Part shown: positions 56,228 through 64,000 of the stretch, in pieces
Position numbering within the stretch: position 1 is the first letter of the stretch
How the letters are laid out: each line of letters opens with the position of its first letter
NCBI GenBank assembly: GCA_033819885.1
Contig: JAQYUZ010000012.1
Coordinates: forward strand, 124,001 to 188,000
Length of the DNA stretch: 64,000 nt
Origin: Microbotryomycetes sp. JL201
Taxonomy: Eukaryota; Basidiomycota; Microbotryomycetes
Reading direction: 5' to 3'
Notes under the pieces: model-generated
Databases searched by the model: none
The model's input: only the letters and a program-made list of their open reading frames with translations
Told to the model about the DNA's origin: nothing
Program-made: the position numbers and the translations under genes

Positions 56228-58494
56228 CTGCTGCCCAGGCGCTTGAGAGTTGGCTGGCGCAGGCGTGTGCGAGGCCGACGACGTAGGATCGTCTGTGCGT
56301 GACGCGGTTGCCGGCGCTTGACCGAATGCGCCGCTTTGGCCGTACTGGTCGTAGAAGCCCTGTACATCATGCTTCTCTCAGCAACAGGACTTTGACAGCG
56401 GGAACACGTCGACTGACCATGTTGCGCAGAGCGTCTTGGCCGTACAAGGCCGAGTAATCGCTTTGAGTAGAGCCGAATGGACCGGGCTGGCCGGGAGCTT
56501 GCTGAGGTGCGGAGCCAAAAGCACCGTAAGCCTGCGCAGTCTGGGCAGGCGCTGGCGAATGCGAAACAGCGCCAGGGTGCTGGTAGTATGGCGACGACAC
56601 AGAGTCAGGCTTGAAACCTGGGAACGCTGCGGCGTTACTGTTCTCGTCGACCTGCTGCTGCTGTTGCTGAGGTTGCGCCTGCTGCTGGAACTGGCTGTAA
56701 GGAGACGCCGTCGTGTTGGAGTAGCGCGAAAATGCGTTGTTCGCCTGGGGGTAGGCTTGTGCGGGTGCTTGGCCAAATGCCGACTGGCTCGCTGGATCGT
56801 ACTGCTGGTGCTGAGGTTGTTGCGAGAAGCCAGTTTGCTCTGGAGCGCGCGGAGCCTCTTGCGGAGCGGCAGCGTCTTGCTTGAACGAGGTCTGCGAGTC
56901 GTATAGACTGAGGCTGCCGAATTGAACATCAACCGGACGATCGCCACCGCTTGCGCCAGGCATGACGACAGCCTCGCGCTTGGGAGGGAAGCCTGGAGGA
57001 CCAGCCGGCTTGTCATGTGCAGTGATTTGCTCCTGTGTTGCTGGCGCGGCATTCGTACTTTGGCTCTGAGAGACAGCGGCGGCGTTCGAGGAGACTTCGA
57101 TGGGACCGGCGGCGTTAATGTCATTCGGTGGCATGTGCGCCTTGGCCTCTGAAGCAGCCTGTTGGGCGAACGGTGCCTCGGTCTCCTTGGTGGCAGAGAC
57201 GACATCAGCCCAACCTTCGCCCGGAGCCAGTGGCGCTGGCGAGGGCTGAGAGCCCCATGGATCAGACGCAGCAGGTGGGCCCCAGGCGCCAGTAGCCTTT
57301 GACTGGTGCTCAGAGGGAGCTGTGGCGTTTGTGGACGAAGGCAGGTTGATCACAGGGGCGGCAGCATGCTCAGTAGAGGGAGCAGCGGCCTGTTCTTCCG
57401 CTGCTGCGGCCGGGACGGCGACTGTAGCCGGAGCAGGCTTTGTTTCCTCCTTGGATGCGGGCGGCGCAGGCGCTGGCTTGGGCGGCGAAGGTGGTCTGCG
57501 CTTACCGACAGTTAGTTCCGGTGGACCCACTTGCGAGTGCAATTTACGACTGACCTCGCGATTTGTGCCCAAGATCTGGTAGCTCCAGGAGCGATTGTCT
57601 TGCTTGCCGCCTTTGGCTTTTGCTCAGTAGACGCTCCCCAAGTGTCTGCGGGAGCTGTGGCGGCGGCGGCGATCTCTTCTGCCGCGCCATTCGTCTGTGA
57701 CGCTTCCGCCGTTGGGTCTGAGCCCCAGCCTGCATCAGCTGCTGGTGCCGAGCCCGATCCAGCTTCAGTCGGAGCCGGAGCAGCAGCATCTGTTGTAGCG
57801 GGCGTGGTGCCCCATCCACTTTCGGTTGACTCTGGCTGAGCATCGACGAATGATGCCGGCGTAGCACTTGACGTGGCCCCGTTCGTGTATCCCGAGCGCT
57901 GAGTGCCGTTTGACGCTGCACCACCCCGTCCACCTCGACCGCCACGCGCACCGCCTCGGCCGCCTCGTCCTGCCTCTGTTTCGTGATCGTGTGAGCTGTG
58001 CGCACGAGTCTCGTTGTGGATCTATCAGCTCACCGTAGCCACCGCGACCGCGTCCGGCGAATCCACCCCGTGCTGGCGCATTGTTTGACGGAGCCGAGTG
58101 GTTTGAGGACGCAGCTGGCTTTGGCGTCTTTTTCTTGGTGACGGCGCCCCACTGTTGCGCGTGGCCTGTGTGCAATCACGATGGACATATGCGTCAGCAG
58201 ATGAATCTGTCGTCAGCAGCGAGCTGAGCGTGGCGGCGGCTGCGACGCACCTTGAGAAATGCGCAAGATGGCCAGCTCGGCGTCGCCGTTTGCCTCTTGG
58301 ATCGCGTTCAGCAAGTCCTCGTCTGTCCAGTCGGGGAACAGCTCCTTTGCTTGCGACAGCTGCTTCGAGTAGCGTTGCCGGGCCTGCTTGGTCGAGTCGT
58401 CGAGCGACGACGCACCCGTGTCGCGCGCACTCGGCGGCTGCTGCTGGCCGGCAGCGCCGCCTCGGCCACGTCCACGACCTCGAAAGTTGGACAT
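55766..58494 (-). CDS. DEF1: Def1-like RNA polymerase II degradation factor with CUE domain and poly-Q
   Basis: Ubiquitin-binding adaptor that promotes degradation of stalled RNA polymerase II. The start MSNFRGRGRGRGGAAGQQQP is at 58494. A CUE-type fold follows: KELFPDWTDEDLLNAIQEAN with DAELAILRISQG, joined across an intron to HAQQWGAVTKKK, the diagnostic Def1 segment. A Gly/Arg repeat (RGGFAGRGRGGYG) and a long Ala/Pro/Gln-rich region follow, with GAWGPPAASDPWG and VDVQFGSLSLYD. The C-terminal half is Gln/Tyr/Gly-rich and prion-like, including a poly-Gln stretch coded at 56170-56234, and ends DLDRSSFGAFY at 55766. VQFGSL also occurs in UBAP2-type proteins, so the UBAP2/Lingerer relation is an alternative label. 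Confidence 0.85.
56170..56234 (-). repeat. CAG/CTG trinucleotide tract coding for poly-glutamine in the Def1-like gene
   Basis: An interrupted CTG run on the plus strand (CAG, with some CAA, on the coding strand). It encodes a Gln run broken by Met-Pro-Gly. Pure enough to be length-variable between strains. Confidence 0.9.
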
Positions 58495-58743
58495 GGATAC
58501 GACTGGCTGGGTGGGAGTTGTGCTAGGGAAGGGGGTTTGGGCGGCCGCGCGGTGGTGCCGCACGCGACTTGCGTGAATCCAATCTCCCCGTTCGGGCTGG
58601 GTTCAGGGCGGGCCCGCTCGGGTCGAAAGCGCTCCGCTCGTCAGCCGCGCCAGCTCACGGGGGCAGCAGATCACGTGCCAGGGACGCGAACCTGCAAATC
58701 GAATCGACAGACGCTCATTGGCACCTGCCGAGCTCGAAGCTGC

Positions 58744-61237
58744 ATGTCTCATGCCTTCGCTGGCGGCTTTGGCCTTGGCGGGCACACGGCTGGCCCAGGC
58801 ACAGGCTTTGGCCTGAAGCTGCACGTGCCTGCTCGGCCAGGCGAACCAGACTTTGGGCAGGACGTAAAGGTGAGGTGGTGCGGCTTGTTATCGCGCAGCG
58901 CTCGAGGTGGAGCGCCGCACTTTCTCGCTTTGGCTTTTCGAAACCAAACGCGCATAGTCTCAAGTTCACTTGCTATGGGCGCAGACGACATTGAGCTGAT
59001 TCGATCGGCATCCCTGTCAACGACTTTAGCCACATGCGTCCTCCTTTCAGTCAGGCGCGAGTGCCGAGGCACCAGACGAGGTTCGACACAAGGCGCTCGT
59101 GATCCTGAACAAGTTGGCCAACGCGAGGGACAATGCCAAGTTAGTTCTCAGCTACTTTGACGATGTAACGATCGAGCTCGGCACTGAACTCGGACACTTC
59201 GCCCCAGCCCTGACCGTTTGCTCGCCACCGAGTTCATGTACCTCCCTTCGGCAGAGGCATATCCACAGTACTATGCGGTCATTGGAAACAAAGCGATCGC
59301 GCTTGACAATGTCAGATCAAAGATCAACAATTGTACGTCACCACCGTTCTCGTCGAAACATTGGCACAAAGAACCTCTTGACGCGGCTCTTCTGTCGGCG
59401 CAGACCAGTATTCTACGCTCGCGCAAGCAAAAGCTGATTTTGCACAGATCTTCGACAACGCCAAAGCTTTCAATATGAAAGGATCGCAAATATATCTGGA
59501 TGCTAGAAAGCTCAAGGTCCGGGAATTGCCTCTAACGCAGTCTATTGACGCTATGCTGACGGATTGAGACCATCCGTGCAGAAATTGCTGCGATCGACGT
59601 ACTCTGAGTTGACCGGTCTCGCGGATGCTCCAGAACCTGCCGAAGAGCCAGAACCGAAAGTCGAGGTGCTGCAGCCTGTTCAGCACAGCTACCAAGCTCC
59701 GCAAATCCCAGCTCAAACAGGACCCATCACGCTCGACACGACCCAAGTTCTGCTTCCCGATAACATTCCAGGCACGACGTACGCAACCCGTGGTCCGACG
59801 ATCAAGCCTTGGCTCAATCGCAAGATTGCAGAAATTTTGGCATTAGCAGACAAGCAGTGAGGCCGAGCTCGTCAAGTCTGTATGAAAGAGAATACTCTGA
59901 CAAGAAAAATTCCAGAACCGGCCGGTTTCTTGCCAGTCAATTTCAAATCCTGCCGCCGAAGACAGAATGGCCTGAGTACTATCGGGTCGTCAACAGACCG
60001 ATTTCATTTGACCAGATTCAGGTGGGTGTCTGTATGTACCGGTGAAAGACTGCTTGAGATCCTGATTGAAGCGTTGGCCATCAGACTCGGAACCACAGGC
60101 GCAAATACGAGACTGTTCAGGCTTTCGTAGATGATGTCAACCTGCTTTTACAGAACGCTTTGACGTTTCACCCGGAAAACTCACAGCCCTGGCGCGACGC
60201 AAAACTCTTGCAGGTCCGTAGAAACACAAAGTCTGATGACCTGGTTTGTCCCTAATTTGTTTCGGTTGCAGTTGCACTTTGCCGAGGTTATGAAGGAGAA
60301 GCCCCCGGACTTCCTGCCACCACGCAAGTATAATACAACGAAGCGCCGTCTTGGCCTTGATACCGAGGCGAGCCAGCAGGAAGGTGATGCGCGCGGGGCA
60401 AAGCGACCGCGCCGCGATGACAGCGAGAGTGTCATGCCCGAAGATGCGAGTGAGGCAGGAGGCCACAGCGACGGCAGCGAGTCGGACTCGGACTCTGACA
60501 ATGACGAGGCGGATTCTTACGGTCCGACGCAAAACGGAGATGCCTTCGTGCCAAACAATCTCGACGGGAGCACCCCGTTTGTCGGCTCGGCCAATGGCAC
60601 TCCTGCGGTTGGCAGTCCTCTCTCGGGTCTGCCTGATCTGCCTGTACTGCCTGATCTCCCTTCGTCGGGCCCGTCGTTTTTGCATCCCGACTTGTTTGGC
60701 TACTCTGGCTCGCCGCCGGCGTTTTCGCCCATGCCAAATGGTTCACCGGCACCCTCAGTCCCATATGTAGACGTGAGCAAACCCCAGCTGATTGCCAAGA
60801 GCAATAACAGATTACCTTGTGAGATGGCTCTGCTGGCGTTGCCATCCTTTCAGCTGACGTGGACTGTCTCAGTGGTTCCCCGTCTGTTCGTTTCTACGGC
60901 ACCGCAGTTACCTCGTCAGACTGTCTTGGACAACAAGTTCATTCGTCAGCACTCTGTCGCCGTACCCCTGCGTACAGAGCGCGTCAACATCGCCATCGAG
61001 CCTGCGCCAGCGTACATGCAACAAGCAGCCGGGCCTTCTGCAGTCAACGGCCACTCGCATTCGCTCAATATCGCGACCGTCACGAGGCCAAATACCGTCA
61101 CGCTGACAAACGACAAGAATGTGTACTCGTTCACTCCAAAGATCGGCTTGACCGTCGTCGAGTTCATTGTCAAACCGCAAGCATCAGTCCAAGACTCTGA
61201 CGCCGACGTGTACCGGTGTTTCGTGCAGAGAGGCTAG
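58744..61237 (+). CDS. RSC4: Rsc4-like double-bromodomain chromatin-remodelling subunit
   Basis: Predicted subunit of an RSC/SWI-SNF-type remodeller that reads acetyl-lysine. Bromodomain 1: VILNKLANARDNA, LATEFMYLPSAEAYPQYYAV, then ADFAQIFDNAKAFNMKGSQI with its Asn. A linker follows (KLLRSTYSELTGLADAPEPA). Bromodomain 2: GRFLASQFQILPPKTEWPEY, then RVVNRPISFDQIQ joined to TRNHRRKYETVQAFVDDVN and ALTFHPENSQPW. A Ser/Asp-rich region and a beta-rich C-terminal domain (FTPKIGLTVVEFIVKP) end at 61237. Many introns are needed. The start is uncertain: the exon from 58744 (MSHAFAGGFGLGGHTAGPGT) joins in phase to the bromodomain part, but I have no family support for it. The segment at 60773-60853 may be a stop-free intron. 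Confidence 0.78.
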
Positions 61238-61584
61238 CATACGCAGATCCAGCTTGCTTCAGCTTGGCGTCATCATTTCAGAGCACGAATGATCTAGTAC
61301 AAAAGATGATTTTGTTGTATTATCAAATTCGGACGAGTCTCCATTGACAGGCGTCGCTTGCGGAAGCGAGGCGGCGAAGCCAGCAGATGCATCAAAAACG
61401 CTATCTCTGCTACTGACGAGATACGGCGCCCCACGAGCGATATCGAGCGCACTGTCGCCGGCATTGAGAATGCGAATCGCTGTGTCGTAACGCTCAACGT
61501 GTCGTCAACAATAATGTTTCTCATTATACTGGCGGACTTGATTTCACTGCAGGACTGGACCTGCCAGTACATCGCATTGCAAAT
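61238..61584. promoter_or_regulatory. Convergent intergenic region between Rsc4-like gene and Pfa4
   Basis: About 347 bases between converging stop codons. AT-rich near 61290-61330, consistent with termination. The plus-strand frame across it into Pfa4 (61358-61852) is antisense to Pfa4 and not credible. Confidence 0.4.
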
Positions 61585-63385
61585 CTATTCGTCGGAAGAG
61601 TGTTCGCTTGCAGATGAAGATTCTGGTACGTACGTTCTATATCTTCTGCCGTTGATGGTCGATTCTTCCTCGCCTTCCTCCTTCCACTCATCGCCGCGAA
61701 GCCAATCTGGGTACTTTCGATGTTCGACATGGTATTCATTGACCTCGTATCTCGAGAAATCTGGCTTGATCTCGTACCCCTCGCTTCCTCTTCGAACTCT
61801 CACTCCTGGTCGACACGAAGCTTTGGAGTTGCCCTCGGACTGTAATGAGTAAAGTTGCCTGAGCGACTCGAGAGGCACATCATCGTCGTCAATCACGTCG
61901 CTACCCCAAACTCTGTCGTATTCTGAATCAAAATCGGGGTGGAACGGTGCTACGTTGGCTGGCCGTGGCCGTCGTCGACTCCGAAGCTCGCCGCCAGTCT
62001 CCCTTGATCCCGTCGCACTCAGCAGCTCTGGATTCAGGTCAGATCCGTAAGTGAACGGTTTCGATTCCTCGAGTTCGCGCTTTTCCAAAGGTCTATGGCG
62101 TTGGTCCGGTGGCGGCCAGTCGTACTGTGCTAGCGGATCTGCAAGCAATATAGGGAATCAGTGTCGTTGGACAGCAATGTGTGACTGTTGTGACATACCA
62201 ACACCGACCCCGACGGGGTAGTGCAACCCAGTGCCACACGGTCGCTTTCCAGGCCAGCACCACCAGAGGGGGTTCGGACCCAAAACTGACTGAACGTTTG
62301 CCCAATAGCCGAGGTGATACGGATATTTGAACTGAGGGTGTCTGGTCAGTACTTTTGCGCTAAGTAGAGCCACGTCCTGCACTGACTTCGAGCATTTTGC
62401 CTTGGCGTCTCAACGTGGCAACTTTGTCCTTTTCCCAGCCTTCTATTGTCGTCGTGTTGAACAGCAGACACCAGTAGTGGTACAGCGTCAGACATCCCAC
62501 AGCAATCAGCACCGGGACGCAGGTGACGTAATTGAGCACGAGCATGACCATCTGTGTAGTTGTTGGATACCGCTGTTGAAGAAGCGTCAATACCCTGGCC
62601 GTTGTGCAGCATATCTAGTCCGCACCGAGAAAGCAAGCGAACCGAAAGCTCGAACGGTGATCATCCCAAGGTGATACGAGCATGCGATGTCGACCATAGT
62701 CAAGAACCTGATGAAGTGCCCGTAGTTGCCGTGCCCAACGCAATTGTTGACCCAAGGACCTGCAAAGTGCATACAGTTTAGCAAGTCTGCGGCACAGTGA
62801 CACGAAGACAGACTGACAGTGGTGATCCATCTTGAGAGTGCATGCCCCGCATTTGCGACAATGATGTGCTCGAGGCGGCTTGAAGGCTGCAATGTAACAA
62901 TATCAAATCAGGCTGAGTTTGATGACCTGCGACGAGCGAACTTTCCCTTGCACGTCCGACAGTATCTTGGATTACCGGTCAGCTTTTTTACTTCAACGCC
63001 GTCCTTTTCGAGATCTTGTTTGTTTGGCTCCTGCCCAAAAGCGGCCTCGTTAGCTTTCACTTTTTCGTGTAAAAAGGAGGCCCGTGCGTCCACATCAGCT
63101 GCGACTGACCCATCCTGCTGGCACCCGGCCCGGATCCGTCACAATACACAACGCATAGTTGTAGTAAACGAGTGCCAGCAAGGCATTGAATGGCACGAGG
63201 ACGCGCAGCAACTCTCGCGAGAGGCGGTGCTCAAAGCTCGGCCAGACGACCCACACTTGTGACGTGAATCCGATGAAAGAGATGAGCGAAAGAGTAGCAC
63301 CGACCCTGAATGCTTGCGCCAGTCAGCTTGGTGATCCGTGTATTGCCTCAGAAGCTCACCAAAGGCGGCCGGCCCAGCGGCTCAT
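61585..63385 (-). CDS. PFA4: Pfa4-like DHHC protein S-palmitoyltransferase
   Basis: ER palmitoyltransferase; yeast Pfa4 acylates chitin synthase Chs3. Exon 1 is MSRWAGRL (63385 to about 63360) and joins to [20 protein letters not shown], the first helix. The second helix ([17 protein letters not shown]) follows. The Cys-rich catalytic core has [12 protein letters not shown]-type sequence near 62950 and then [20 protein letters not shown] with the active-site Cys. Two more helices follow ([20 protein letters not shown]). The Pfa4-specific block [20 protein letters not shown] precedes a long polar tail with Arg/Pro and Asp/Glu runs ending at 61585. The tail contains no obvious membrane segment and is much longer than in yeast. 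Confidence 0.92.
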
Positions 63386-63515
63386 ATGCGGAGAGTCAGA
63401 AGAACCGTGAGCGGGATCATACAGGATACCCCACAAACACAGGTCAAGGATTGCAAAACAAAAGTATCGACAACACTGAAAAGAAACGCCAAACTTCCGA
63501 ACGAAAGAACACTAA

Positions 63516-64000
63516 TCAGGGCAATCGCTGCTCCGGTGGCCTGTACGGGACACAGAGCTTCTCAAAGATATCCTTCTCTGTCTTGCAGTCTTCCCTCACA
63601 CCCTCCGTCACCTTTTTCCCGTTCCGGTCTCGCATGACATCCTTGTAGAGTCCGCGTTGGTTCAAGCGGTATCCAAAGTGGCGAGCCTTGAGCCGCATGG
63701 ACCTGTTGAAGTAATCGTTGCCAGTGAAATAGATCAGAGCAGCCGGTAGCTCGTCGTATGGCACTCCGAGTATGTCAAGCCGGCGCATCTTTCCGCCTTT
63801 TGGCAAGGAACAAAGAGCGTTGACCCTACCAACCGGACGCTCCTATCAGCTGGATCTGCAACGGCACTTGGAACTGCTCACTTGGCGTCCAATTCGCTCA
63901 AGTCGTCTGAAGCGGTCAGAACATGCCTCGCTACTCCTGCTCTTTGCAGTGAGGTCCACAGCCTGCCTATCATACCTTGTCGGGACACAAAAGTCAATGA
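63516..64000 (-). CDS. Family X DNA polymerase (pol lambda/beta-like), C-terminal part, cut by the window edge
   Basis: Only the 3' end is present; the gene continues beyond 64000. Visible sequence includes GRLWTSLQRAGVARHVLTAS and, after a short intron near 63825-63890, GKMRRLDILGVPYDELPAAL. It continues IYFTGNDYFNRSMRLKARHF, GYRLNQRGLYKDV and the closing FEKLCVPYRPPEQR. This is the palm/thumb end of pol X enzymes acting in base-excision repair and end joining: FTGS/N-type motif, RxxAxxxG and the final PPEQR. RLDIL contains one catalytic Asp of the palm. The N-terminal BRCT and lyase domains, if present, lie outside the window. Confidence 0.9.

Noticed and set aside
56436-56906. 156-codon plus-strand frame with many Leu/Val runs
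   Set aside because: Antisense of the Gln/Ala-rich Def1 exon; Leu runs are the complement of CAG codons, not membrane helices.
58252-59160. 302-codon plus-strand frame read as one gene
   Set aside because: Its first part is antisense to the Def1 CUE exon and its last part crosses the Rsc4-like intron. Only the piece from 58744 is considered as a possible first exon.
61358-61852. 164-codon plus-strand frame
   Set aside because: Antisense to the polar tail of Pfa4 and its 3' flank.
1-64000. Transposons, viral fossils, tRNA/rRNA genes, CRISPR arrays or toxin-antitoxin-like modules
   Set aside because: I saw no reverse transcriptase, integrase, transposase or capsid motifs, no long terminal or inverted repeats, no tRNA cloverleaf-like sequence and no regularly spaced repeats.

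Overview
The window looks like a stretch of a compact, gene-dense, intron-rich fungal nuclear genome, most likely a basidiomycete. Almost every gene is cut by several introns of roughly 50-140 bases with GT(A/C/G)AG(T) donors, CTGAC/CTAAC-like branch sites and (C/T)AG acceptors. The gene set is plainly fungal: an ADP1-type ABC transporter, a Yvc1-type TRP channel, a Pom1-type DYRK kinase, Def1, Fes1 and Pfa4. A member of Pucciniomycotina or a similar small-genome basidiomycete yeast would fit, but this is inference and I cannot name a species. I found no transposons, viral fossils, tRNA or rRNA genes, or CRISPR-like arrays.

Layout, left to right. RPS16 (+) is followed by a DHDPS-family sugar-acid aldolase (-), PAN2 (-) and a TBC1D5-like RabGAP (+). 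Next come a divergently transcribed D-galactonate-dehydratase-like enzyme (-) and KduD-like dehydrogenase (+), then a Yvc1-like channel (-), a Yar1-like ankyrin protein (+) and a very large Pom1/DYRK kinase (-). The middle holds OST4 (+), a zinc-binding/LysM protein (-), a TMEM184-family membrane protein (-), an Ala/Lys-rich coiled-coil protein (-), Ras (+) and two-domain phosphofructokinase (+). Then come eIF2B-epsilon (-), a DMAC1-like mitochondrial membrane protein (+), Fes1 (-), a single-pass membrane protein (+), a HOL1-type MFS transporter (+) and a CaMKK/Ssp1-like kinase (+). The right end holds an ADP1-like ABCG transporter (+), a medium-chain acyl-CoA ligase with a PTS1-like tail (+), Def1 (-), an Rsc4-like double-bromodomain protein (+), Pfa4 (-) and the 3' end of a family-X DNA polymerase (-).

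Most of these are housekeeping genes in no particular order. The one pathway-like grouping is at 1.4-14.3 kb, where an aldolase, a galactonate-type dehydratase and a KduD-like dehydrogenase could act in catabolism of a hexonate or 2-keto-3-deoxy-hexonate. The dehydratase and dehydrogenase share a 319-base divergent promoter.

The most striking observations concern splicing. A 2-nucleotide exon appears to be needed in the KduD-like gene. OST4 has an intron inside its ATG start codon, so the unspliced transcript reads ATG-TAA. There is a likely GC-AG intron in the LysM gene, a candidate 35-base intron in the DMAC1-like gene, in-frame stop-free introns in two genes, and a general habit of very small first exons.
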